Assembly: GCA_949987705.1 (NCBI GenBank)
Contig: OX465281.1
Span: 177,396,516 to 177,460,515, forward strand
DNA: 64,000 nucleotides
Source: Thereva unica
Lineage: Eukaryota > Arthropoda > Insecta > Diptera > Therevidae
Reading direction: 5' to 3'
Positions 34,139 through 43,304 of this stretch are shown piece after piece. Positions within the stretch are counted from its first letter, which is position 1. The number at the start of each line of letters is the position of its first letter. A program made the translations under genes and the position numbers. Below the pieces are notes generated by a model. The model was not told the origin of the DNA. It made no database searches and saw only the letters and a program-made list of their open reading frames with translations.

Positions 34139-34768
34139 TGTAACCCTTTGTACTACTACCTCGTCATGTCGTATAAGTCATGGTACAATGTCCAGAAGTA
34201 AGCTTAGCTCGAAGGACAGAGAGAAGGATAGAATAAGTTAGAGGGAGTCATGAGGGGGTTGGAGTAAATGGCAAGTAACCTTGGGTTGGAACTCTTAGGT
34301 GTTGTATGAGTTCGGGAATACTGACTCTGAAAGGTTTTTCTACAGACGAGTTGTTCTTCTTATACACGAATTTCAATATCGGAGTGTGCGCGAAGATAAG
34401 GGCTGTAAACTGTGGGGGTGAGCCGAGCGGCCAAGCCTTGTGTTGCGGGGAAAATGTTGCCGTGGAGGCATGAGGTTACTTATTTCAATGGAGCAGTCAT
34501 TATGAAAAGCGAATTTTGCAAGAGCTACTACATTCCTGCGGTGGCTTAATGAGTCAATTGAACAGCAAATGGCGCTGTCACCAATAAGTTTGAGGGCGCG
34601 GTTTTGCACCTTGTCCAGCCAAGCTAAGATGGTTCTTGGGGCCCCGGCCCAGAGATACGAGTTGTATTCAAGACGGGGACGAATGTAGGACTTGTAAATT
34701 ATAGCCCTGGCAGTCAGCTGAAGGAGAAATTTGCATATACCAGTTATTCGTCGACTTTCTACAGGCAC
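34139..34768 (-). pseudogene. Jockey/CR1-like LINE, 3' end
   Basis: The minus strand reads ARAIIYKSYIRPRLEYNSYL, WAGAPRTILAWLDKVQNRALKLIGD, SIDSLSHRRNVVALAKFAFH and NLMPPRQHFPRNTR, the C-terminal domain of a non-LTR polymerase. The 3' untranslated end (GACATTGTACCATGAC..ACGACATGACG..GTAGTACAAAGGGT) matches that of the copy at 57.25-57.30 kb. It is 5' truncated, as LINE insertions usually are. Confidence 0.8.
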
Positions 34769-34905
34769 TTGACTCTATAAACGGAGGGAGAATGTACGAG
34801 ATTTTATCGGAATTAGGAGTCCCTTCAAAGCTAGTACGGCTGATCAAATGCGCAACGAGTACAGTGGTGAAAATAAAGATCCAAAATGCACTAAGAAAAG
34901 CGTTC
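34769..34905 (+). pseudogene. LINE reverse transcriptase fragment
   Basis: The plus strand encodes DSINGGRMYEILSELGVPSK, LVRLIKCATSTVVKIKIQN, the RT segment after the first catalytic Asp in many non-LTR elements. It is only about 45 codons, tail to tail with the minus-strand LINE to its left. Confidence 0.6.
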
Positions 34906-34931
34906 CAAGCTACTAAATTTCAAATCTTTTA

Positions 34932-35216
34932 TTTCAGCTTAAACTTGACGATTTGACTACAAGTTCAAATGATACCATATCAGAAACTGGTGGCAAACCC
35001 CTAAATCTACGTGAATTCCTAGCTAAAGAACTGCAAAAACACACAAGCACATCCGGTTCAGTAGCATCTGAAGACTCCCTTGCAACGCAATTCATACGCT
35101 AACTATTGGAATCAAATCCGAACAGTCCTAAGCCATCATCAAGCGAAGCAGCTCGAATGGATCGCTGGAATCGCGAAGATATCGCAGATTCCTCCTGTGA
35201 TTTCTTCTGTATAAAA
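34932..35216 (+). pseudogene. Exon-like unrecognised ORF with splice acceptor
   Basis: CTTTTATTTCAG is followed by an open frame LKLDDLTTSSNDTISETGGK, LREFLAKELQKH, SGSVASEDSLATQFIR, stop, LLESNPNSPKPSSSEAARMD and DSSCDFFCIK, then TAA and ATAAAATAAAAA. The polypyrimidine acceptor, Ser/Thr-rich linker style and polyA-like signal look like the last exon of a cellular gene captured by the element. One internal stop is present. I do not recognise the parent. Confidence 0.4.
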
Positions 35217-35544
35217 TAAAAACTTTAGACAACTTTCATTTACTTTTTATACTTTATCATACCGAGCACGGCTTTCCGCAATTTCTCTCAAAATAAAAAT
35301 TCTGAGTGCCCTGGCCATAATTTTTTATTAATCACGTCTGTCATTTTCATAAAATATGTCAAAATACCCCTAAGCACATCTTAGATTGCTGGCTGAGATT
35401 CTTTTATGTTATGAAGCATAACAGGAAATATTTTATGTTATGATGCATAAAAGAAAATAAAATTTGTCGGACAGAATAGGATTTTAGATAATTCTAATAT
35501 AACATAAAATGATAAAATTTTACCGACAGAATAGGCCCCATTGT

Positions 35545-36145
35545 GCTGGGATTCATAAAAGACAAATCAAATCATATTTTGCGACAACGAAATGCAGTCA
35601 ATTTCCTAGAAGTTAATTCAAAAGATCTAAGAACGATTTTATTAGCACCAAATGAGTAAGTGCCTATCTGCCTGAATGAAAAAAAAAGAACGGTATAAAC
35701 AAAATTCACTTATATTATTTATGTAAAAGACAATTGTAGAATAGAAGAATACACCTACATAAAACATGTATAGTGCATAAGAACTGATGGAAGATGTGGA
35801 GAATAAATGGCATTCTTGAGAGTGCAGTCAAGACGGGCACATCGTAGTTTCTTACAACAATATAAAATTCTGTCTATTTCTTCTATTTTCGTTATGTCAG
35901 TATTAAAAAGATATAAGAATCAAATTTAAAACTCGTACCCTTGGACTGTCCTACTACCTGCTACATCCATTTCCTTAAGTAGGATACCGTTCAAGTCCGA
36001 ACACAGCCTCTCTCATCCTGAATTTCGTGCCTCAAGGTGCGTAGTTACCAAGAAATACTTCTAGCATTGATCAATAAAGACTGCAATGACTGGTCTCGAC
36101 CGTGCCTTGGTTGCCAAAAGTCCAAAGTTTCATAGTATATGGGTG
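35545..36145. other. No gene seen
   Basis: No supported feature. Confidence 0.4.
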
Positions 36146-36148
36146 TAA

Positions 36149-37030
36149 TCAAGACCCTCTCAACTACAGGCCCCGAAGGAGAGTTTTTCATGGTGGTCAA
36201 CCCGGTCCATAAATTCACCGGAGAGAGCGGAATAAACATGGCGCGGAATAAGTTCGGGAACGTTTTGGTTATAGTTTTGCAGTAAAAAGTGATAAAATAT
36301 TGTATTTTAACACTTTTAACTGCACTTGGATTTACCAGTGAATAGTTTATTAGTGATTTAATTAAAAAAAAATAAAAATAATTTAGTGATTAAGTGTCTT
36401 TTAAGTGTTTTAATTGTTAAGGCGAACAACTGTTTTTACATTCACGGTGTTTTTTCATGTTTATTTACGAAAAAAATGTTGAAAATTTAATGTTTTGTTT
36501 AGTTATGGGATTACAAGTGATTTTAAAGTTATGAATACATATATTATGTAATTAGTATTAAAAATATAGGTGTAGAAAAACACTTTTCTTATTCACTTTT
36601 CCTTTCACACCTTTCTGCACTTATATGTTTAATAATAATTCCATAATAAATTATTTAATGACTTTAAAATCACTTTTAATTAAATAATCAGCATATTTTT
36701 CCTTAATAAAGACGAAAAAAACACCGCGAAAGTAAAAGAAATTGATCACCTCAACAATTAACACACTTAAAACTCACTAAATCACTATTTTTTTTTTATT
36801 TTTTCTTATTAAATCACTAAAGAACTAACCACTGATAATCCATGTTTAGTTTAAAGTAATAACTTACAATGATTTTCCACTTTTTACCACAAAAATATAA
36901 CGAAAATAATCCCGAGCCTATTCCGCGCCATGTTTATTCTAACCAAATGTCAGATTTTGTGGACCGGCTTCAGCTATGGTTGGATTAGTTCAAGAGAGAA
37001 CTTCATGGCCTGTAATGGAGAGGGTCTTGG
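36149..37030. mobile_element. Long fold-back element, about 0.88 kb
   Basis: AAGACCCTCTCAACTACAGGCC at the left is mirrored by GGCCTGTAATGGAGAGGGTCTT at the right. Inward, ACCCGGTCCATAAA and AAACATGGCGCGGAATA pair with their complements at 36925-36965. The AT-rich interior is also largely self-complementary (AACACCG/CGGTGTT region). The whole piece could fold into one imperfect hairpin. It has no coding capacity. Confidence 0.7.
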
Positions 37031-37169
37031 TGTAATTGATAAAGGTACACAGTTACTTATCAATACTCTTATATCTTAACCAATACCGGTAAACCGCCTA
37101 TCATCCGCAACCAACGGGATGGTCGAGCGGTTCTAACAATAACTAAAAAGAGTTTAGAGAGCATGCACG

Positions 37170-37392
37170 GAACGAGGTGCGAGGAAAAATATTTTGAGTA
37201 GGATTGAAAAAGCTAGAGGGGTATTGAACAGATTATGGAAAGTGTGGAAATTGCCACAACTATCTAGAAATAATGTAAAGCTAAATACTTTCAACTTCTT
37301 CGTGAAATCTATGGTAGCAAAACGTGGCTCATAAACCAAGCGGATATAAACAAAATACAAGTTTTCCAGACCCAGACAAATATCAAACTTAT
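37170..37392 (+). pseudogene. RTE-like LINE, C-terminal part, left half of a split copy
   Basis: Reads SRIEKARGVLNRLWKVWKLP, LSRNNVKLNTFNFFVKSMV, then after a frame change YGSKTWLINQADINKIQVFQ. This matches the corresponding part of the LINE at 46-47.5 kb. The remaining C-terminus continues at 39163 on the other side of an inserted element. Confidence 0.7.
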
Positions 37393-39162
37393 GGGGCCCA
37401 TCCACAGGCCAACCGGTTGCCCAAACTGAGTTGTATAAATAGTTGGTGTTTTGCCACAAACACTTCAACTGAGTTGATACTTCAACTGTCAATTCGATAT
37501 TCTATAAGCAATTTGAAAGATAAATGACATTGTAGATAACTCGCGATTAAGTTTTATAATAATAAAAAATGAATAACGATGATTTTTGATATTAATTATA
37601 AATTTTTTAATTATTAATATAAATATTTATATGTTTTTAAAATATAAATTAAATTCTAAAAATATAAATTATGAAAATAATTTAATATTATGTGAACTTT
37701 CATAATTTAAATTAAAAATAATGCAAAATAAACATGCAAAAAAATAAATGGTTAAAAAATTTTTTTTTACAAAATTCTTTTAATTAACTGAAAAATGTAC
37801 TGAAAAGTACAAAATAAAAAATATGTAAAAGAAAGCGTGAAATTTCAATTTTAATGAAAAAGTTAAATAAAAGAATGGCGCATTTTTATCCTTTTGAAAT
37901 TTGTCATCTGTCAATTATAAACAAATTAAAAGTGCGCCATTCTTTTATTTAACTTTTCCATTAAAATTGATATTTCACGCTTTCTTTTACATATTTTTTA
38001 TTTTGTACTTTTCAGTACATTTTTCAGTTAATTAAAAGAATTTTTAAAAAAAAATTTTTTTAACCATTTATTTTATTTGCTACTTTTTAGTTTATTATAT
38101 GTATTCCGCCATTTTATGATGGCAATTCTATTAGATTTAAAATTACGTCACACAATTTACTGTATTCATTTGATACCCATGTCGTGGGCTCGGTGGAACA
38201 TAATTGCAAAAACGGCCGCCATCTCGGAACCGTTTTCTTTATTTTTTTACAAAAAGGTCAGATTGCATTTAGTACTTATACATGATGAGTTGAACTCAAG
38301 TTGAACCCAAGTCTAACTACATGTAAACGGGAGTCGAGTTGGGTTAAGGTTGACTGAACTCGACTCAGCTCTGCTACCTGGGTTGAGTTGAAATTATTCA
38401 TACGGACATGAGTTCAGTATTTGTGTAGTTGAATTTAGTTGACAGCAGCATCTCTGTGTTTGTTTGTGATTTTTTGTAACGTGTATTGCTTCGTTATTTT
38501 CAATTCACCCTTAACTCAACTATTCATCTCATCATTCATACACATTAATTATCACCCGAACTACGAGTGTGTGCAAAATTGGAAGTTGATCTGTTATATT
38601 TTCTACTTTTTAGTCTATTATAAACTTTCCGCAATTTAGTGTTGGCCACCATTTTGAATTTGGAATGACGCCACATAGCTAATTGTGTTCTACCAGTCAT
38701 ATCCTTTCATTTGATACCCATGTCAAAGGGCCGCGGAGCACCATTTCAAAATTCCGCCGCCTTTTTGGAACCGCCATCTTGATATTTTTACAAAATGGCC
38801 AGATTGCATTGTCATCCAAACTAAACGTGTATGCAAAATTTCAGCTCTATCCGAAACCGGGAAGTGGGTGAAATTTAACTTCCAAGATTTGGTCACATAC
38901 CATGCAAGTTAAATAAAAGAATTTAAAAAAATATATTCTTCGAGTTTAGGCTTAATTCATCCAAGTAGTTTGCCAAAATGCAATACACACAGTGCAACTA
39001 GTTGCCCAAACTCAAGGCCCGCCCCCATAAAATTAAAAGATTTTGATTTATCCCAACTGAAACCCCAACTGTCAAATCAGTTTGCCAACTGCCCCACACA
39101 CGATGCGATTCAGCGACAACACAACTCAGTTTGGGCAACTAGTTGGCCCGTGGATGGACCCC
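37393..39162. mobile_element. TIR element inserted in a LINE, 1.77 kb
   Basis: The left end GGGGCCCATCCACAGGCCAA..GGTTGCCCAAACTGAGTTGT is mirrored by ACAACTCAGTTTGGGCAACT..GGGCCGTGGATGGACCCC-like sequence, a TIR of about 42 bp. Both sides are flanked by AT; a longer duplication is not clear. It interrupts one LINE reading frame, which gives its boundaries independently. It carries a complete copy of the hairpin/269-bp satellite repeat. No transposase is seen. Confidence 0.75.
37740..38932 (+). repeat. Hairpin/satellite repeat, copy 1 (one unit)
   Basis: Order: AAATAAATGGTTAAAAAAT hairpin (arms about 37742-37895 and 37930-38090, loop different from the other copies), a 550-bp head starting TTTATTATATGTATTCCGCC, one 269-bp unit (GTTGGCCACCATTTTGAATT to CATGCAAG), and the tail TTAAATAAAAGAATTTAA. 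The frames it contains are shared by all copies and look accidental. Confidence 0.82.
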
Positions 39163-39400
39163 ATTAGAATTATGGAACTAGTAAAAAGTAGAAAATGGAC
39201 GTTGATAGGACACACCCTTCGAAGAGATAATAATGCGTTAACGAAAAAAGCGCTTGCATGGAATCCGCAAGGAAGTATACATCTAGAAGAACAAAATCAA
39301 TAATTTTGACAAAACTTGGATTGAAACCAAAAGGATAGCTCAAAACAAAATTCGATGGGGAAGCTTCATAGAAGCCCTTGTGAGGTAAAGCAGTATAATA
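39163..39400 (+). pseudogene. RTE-like LINE, C-terminal part, right half of the split copy
   Basis: Reads MELVKSRKWTLIGHTLRRDN, KKALAWNPQGS and further remnants ending in a (ATA)n run near 39405-39418. It parallels KWPHLATLRR...ALNWNPQGSRRVGRPRTTW of the copy at 47.3 kb. A simple-repeat 3' tail is usual for RTE-type elements. Confidence 0.7.
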
Positions 39401-39404
39401 ATAA

Positions 39405-39833
39405 TAATTGATGCTTTTTCTTCATTTGTTTCTCTTCATTATTCGTTAAGCAAAGCTGGTTTTAGGGCATGTTTAGACGGTTCGCTTTGTCTCTCCTTTT
39501 GGGGCCCCCCAAAGCGAAAATTTGTTTAGACGGTTCGCTTTGCGTCCAGTCGCTTTTAAGACAGCTGGAAGAAACAGAATGAGAATTACATAGGGCTGGA
39601 CAAAAAGAGCAATATTTCTTTTTAAGTTTTTTTAACTAAAAAATGTTTACAACAATAGCAAAAATAAACTTGGAGAGAATTCAGATTTTTTATAAGAACA
39701 ACATAGTATTAGAAGGAGCTTAGCAGCAAGAGTTGGTTGGCTCCAAGGATTTCAAATTAAATAAATATCTTCTATTCTTGTATAAAGAAAAAATATAATA
39801 TCCAATTGAAACAAAAATATTTTACTGACTGAC
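39405..39833. other. No gene seen
   Basis: Contains two copies of AGACGGTTCGCTTTG (about 39477 and 39532), a minor direct repeat; nothing else. Confidence 0.4.
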
Positions 39834-39836
39834 AAT

Positions 39837-40129
39837 GGGCGCATCCAGCGCACTTAGCAGCTGAAAAGCGGCTAAGTGCTGAGCTCGTTGGATGGCTAGC
39901 TGAACTGAGCAGCTTAGCTCAGCGGCTGGCAAATTTCCCAGCGTAAAAATTTTATGCTAAGTAGCTCAGCGGTAGTTAATTGATGTTATTTAAAATAAAA
40001 TAAAAAAATTAGCTGTCAAAATAAATTTTAACTCAGCTGTCCCATCCAGCCGGCACACATCGCTGAGTTACTGTTTACGCTGTGCTGTTCAGCTAAGCGG
40101 CTTTTTCGCTGAGTGTGCTGGATGCGTCC
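39837..40129. mobile_element. Harbinger-type MITE 1, 293 bp
   Basis: GGGCGCATCCAGCGCACTTAGC at the left and GCTGAGTGTGCTGGATGCGTCC at the right, flanked by AAT (39834-39836 and 40130-40132). The interior is rich in AGCTNAGC motifs, so the arms pair in several registers. It has no coding capacity. Confidence 0.85.
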
Positions 40130-40132
40130 AAT

Positions 40133-40462
40133 GAGGCAATTTACACGGCATAACATTTCTTCCATCAACACTTCCAATAATTCCAATAAACCGGTTTTAT
40201 AGGCAAGGGATCGCGGGGAAGTTTGTTACTTGTGCATCCCAAAAAATACTCGACTGCACAGAGCAACACACTAACACAATCATAATTTCATTCTCGGGGT
40301 CTACGAAAATGACTTAGCTTAGCTGACAGTTTGTACACAGCTACATAGACAATAGAATTGTTACACGAAAAAATGCAGAACAGTCAGTTTATCGTGTAAT
40401 TCGTATAACACGCACAAACCGGATTGTTAAGGCAGAAAGTGTTATGCCGTGTAATTTGCCTC
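40133..40462. mobile_element. Harbinger-type MITE 2, 330 bp
   Basis: GAGGCAATTTACACGGCATA at the left and TATGCCGTGTAATTTGCCTC at the right, flanked by AAT (40130-40132 and 40463-40465). The end sequence resembles that of the Harbinger element at 16.4 kb (GAGCGAGTTTACACGG), so this looks like a non-autonomous relative. The left AAT is shared with MITE 1. Confidence 0.85.
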
Positions 40463-40597
40463 AATTAGTTAAATTTAAAAAGCAATGCTAATGTAATAAC
40501 AAAACTATAAATCGAGAATACACTGTCAATATATAAAGAAAGCGAATATGTCTTCATAACAGTTTTGTAGAGAATCGTATGCTCTACAAAAAGTCTT

Positions 40598-40715
40598 GGG
40601 CGCTTTCAGTAATGCAGGATGCGTGCGCAAATGACTTATTCAGCAATTGAAAGTGGAAGCTTTCAATGACTGAATAAGTCAATTGCGCACGCATCCTGCA
40701 TTACTGAAAGCGCCC
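40598..40715. mobile_element. Near-perfect hairpin MITE, 118 bp
   Basis: GGGCGCTTTCAGTAATGCAG..GATGCGTGCGCAA pairs with its complement ending CTGCATTACTGAAAGCGCCC. The arms are about 55 bp with only a couple of mismatches and a loop of a few bases. CTT flanks both sides (40595-40597 and 40716-40718). Confidence 0.85.
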
Positions 40716-40775
40716 CTTATTATAATGATTTCGCTAAATTTAATAGCTCATACCCAATCAAAATCCATTTCTAAT

Positions 40776-42722
40776 AAAATAAATGGTTAAAAACAATTTT
40801 AAAAAAAAATTCTTTACATTAACTAAAAAATGTACTGAAAAGTAAAAAATTAAAAATATTTTAAAGAAAGCGTGAAATTTCAATTTTAATGAAAAAGTTA
40901 ATTAAAAGAATGGCGCATTTTTCATCAAAAATTGAAAATATAACTGTAAATCGCGTGAGATTTACAATAACCCTCAATTTTTTGCTTTGTTAATTTCAAA
41001 TTCTAACAAAATTTTTTGATGAAAAATGCGCCATTCTTTTAATTAACTTTTTCATTAAAATTGAAATTTCACGCTTTCTTTAAAATATTTTTAATTTTTT
41101 ACTTTTCAGTACATTTTTTAGTTAATGTAAAGAATTTTTTTTAAAAATTGTTTTTAACCATTTATTTTATTTTCTACTTTTTAGTTTATTATATGTATTC
41201 CGCCATTTTATGATGGCAATTCTATTAGATTTAAAATTACGTCACACAGTTTACTGTATTCATTTGATACCCATGTCGTGGGCTCGGTGGAACATAATTG
41301 CAAAAACGGCCGCCATCTCGGAACCGTCTTCTTGATTTTTTTACAAAAAGGTCAGATTGCATTTAGTACTTGTACATGATGAGTTGAACTCAAGTTGAAC
41401 CCAAGTCTAACTACATGTAAACGGGAGTCGTGTTGGGTTAAGGTTGACTGAACTCGACTCAGCTCTGCTACCTGGGTTTAATTGAAATTATGCATACGGA
41501 CATGAGTTCAGTATTTGAGTAGTTGAATTTAGTTGACAGCAGCATCTCTGTGTTTGTTTGTGATTTTTTGTAACGTGTATTGCTTCTTTATTATCAACTC
41601 ACCCTTAACTCAACTATTCATCTCATCATTCATACACATTAACCACCCGAACTACGAGTGTGTGCAAAATTGGAAGTTGATCGGTTATATTTTCTACTTT
41701 TTAGTCTATTATAAGCTTTCCGCAATTTAGTGTTGGCCGCCATTTTGAATTCGGAATGACGCCACATAGCTTAATGTGTTCTACCTGTCATATCCTTTCA
41801 TTTAATACCCATGTCAGAGGGCCGCGGAGCACAATTTCAAAAATCGGGCGCCATTTTGGAACCGCCATCTTGATATTTTTACAAAATGGCCAGATTGCAT
41901 TGTCATCCAAACTAAACGTGTAAGCAAAATTTCAGCTCTATCCGAAACCGGGAAGTGGGTCAAATTTAACTTCCAAGATTTGACGACAAACAGTGCAAGT
42001 GTTGGCCGCCATTTTGAATTTAGAATGACGCCACATAGCTTATTGTGTTCTACCTGTCATATCCTTTCATTTGATACCCATGTCAGAGGGCCGCGGAGCA
42101 CAATTTCAAAAATCGGGCGCCATTTTGGAACCGCCATCATGATATTTTTACAAAATGGCCAGATTGCATTGTCATCCAAACTAAACGTGTATGCAAAATT
42201 TCAGCTCTATCCGAAACCGGGAAGTGGGTCAAATTTAACTTCCAAGATTTGACGACAAACAGTGTAAGTGTTGTCCGCCATTTTGAATTTGGAATGACGC
42301 CACATAGCTTATTGTGTTCTACCTGTCATATCCTTTCATTTGATACCCATTTCAAAGGGCCGCGGAGCACAATTTCAAAAATCGGGCGCCATTTTGGAAC
42401 CGCCATCTTGATATTTTTACAAAATGGCCAGATTGCATTGTTATCCAAACTAAACGTGTATGCAAAATTTCAGCTCTATCCGAAACCGGGAAGTGGGTCA
42501 AATTTAACTTCCAAGATTTGACGACAAACAGTGTAAGTAAAATAAAAGCGGGCGCCATTTTGGAACCGCTATCTTGATATTTTTACAAAATGGCCAGATT
42601 GCATTGTCATCCAAACTAAACGTGTATGCAAAATTTCAGCTCTATCCGAAACCGGGAAGTGGGTCAAATTTAACTTCCAAGATTTGACGACAAACAGTGT
42701 AAGTTAAATAAAAGAATTTAAA
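40776..42722 (+). repeat. Hairpin/satellite repeat, copy 2 (3.6 units)
   Basis: The hairpin (40776-41165) has arms including AGAATGGCGCATTTTTCATC and an inner GTAAATC-GCGTGA-GATTTAC stem. It is followed by the head (41170-41730), three full 269-bp units starting at 41731, 42000 and 42269, a partial unit (about 42549-42700) and the tail TTAAATAAAAGAATTTAA. Each unit contains GGCCGCCATTTTGAAT and GGCGCCATTTTGGAACCGCC. Confidence 0.88.
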
Positions 42723-42724
42723 AA

Positions 42725-43035
42725 ACATCACACTTTCTACCAAAGGTGTCAAAATATTTTCATAAAAATGTTCATTTTATTATTTTGTTTTGACTATTAT
42801 TTTATTGAATTTTTTTATAATAATTGTTAAATTAATTTTTTAATATAACATTTTGCTTCAGCTCAACCGTTTTAATAAATATTTCCACAGACCATTTCTT
42901 TTAACAATTGTTTACTTTTTAACAATTGCTTTTTTGGCTAACCCTAGAGAACATAAGTTAAAAGATTCTCCTTCCTCATTAAAATACGTCTGCTCATCAC
43001 GGCGACTGAAACAAAAATAAAATGGAACACTAAAA
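42725..43035. other. No gene seen
   Basis: AT-rich, possibly the 3' non-coding remainder of the gypsy element on the minus strand; no LTR ends identified. Confidence 0.35.
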
Positions 43036-43039
43036 TGAT

Positions 43040-43300
43040 ACAAAATGGAATTAGAACAAACAGCTGATCAGAAGAGGCGAACGTGAGTCGCTTTAAAATC
43101 GAGACGCACTTCCCTCCCTCCCGAACACTCCCCGCATCGACAAATTTCGTGTTGAAAGGTGGTGGGCGCGACCCGTCTAAACAGGCACTTAGTCTATCAA
43201 TTGATATTACTTTCTGCCGTCCGTTTATAACCAAAGTGACGTGCTTCGCTTCCTTCATCACAACCTGATAGGCTCCTTCATACGGTTGCTGCAAAGGACG
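43040..43300 (-). pseudogene. Ty3/gypsy integrase C-terminal end
   Basis: The minus strand reads MQQPYEGAYQVVMKEAKHVT, LVINGRQKVISIDRLSACLD and PPPFNTKF, the tail of gypsy-type integrases (PYEGPY.V..R..K.F...ING....VS.DRLKPA). The protein continues through a Gly/Cys-containing stretch to about 43080. Everything upstream of the tail is missing. It is not the same scrap as 5670-5930, though both could come from one family. Confidence 0.8.
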
Positions 43301-43304
43301 CTTG

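Larger units (their letters stand above)
33791..35539. mobile_element. TIR element with ATT duplication, 1.75 kb
   Basis: The ends are GGGGCCTATTCTG (left) and CAGAATAGGCCCC (right), flanked by ATT on each side (33788-33790 and 35540-35542). The subterminal repeats of CCTATTCTGTC and of ATAAAATATTTTATGTTATG-like sequence are arranged in both orientations. A 3-bp duplication suggests PIF/Harbinger, but ATT is not the classic TWA. It has been invaded by LINE sequence and carries one unrelated exon-like ORF. Confidence 0.75.

Noticed and set aside
38077..42558. Recurrent 65-90-codon frames in the satellite repeat
   Set aside because: They recur because the repeat recurs. Unit length 269 is not a multiple of three, so the frame is not kept from unit to unit, and composition is not protein-like.
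41731..42722. CRISPR-like regular repeats
   Set aside because: The units are 269-bp direct repeats with no unique spacers, in a eukaryotic repeat; not CRISPR.
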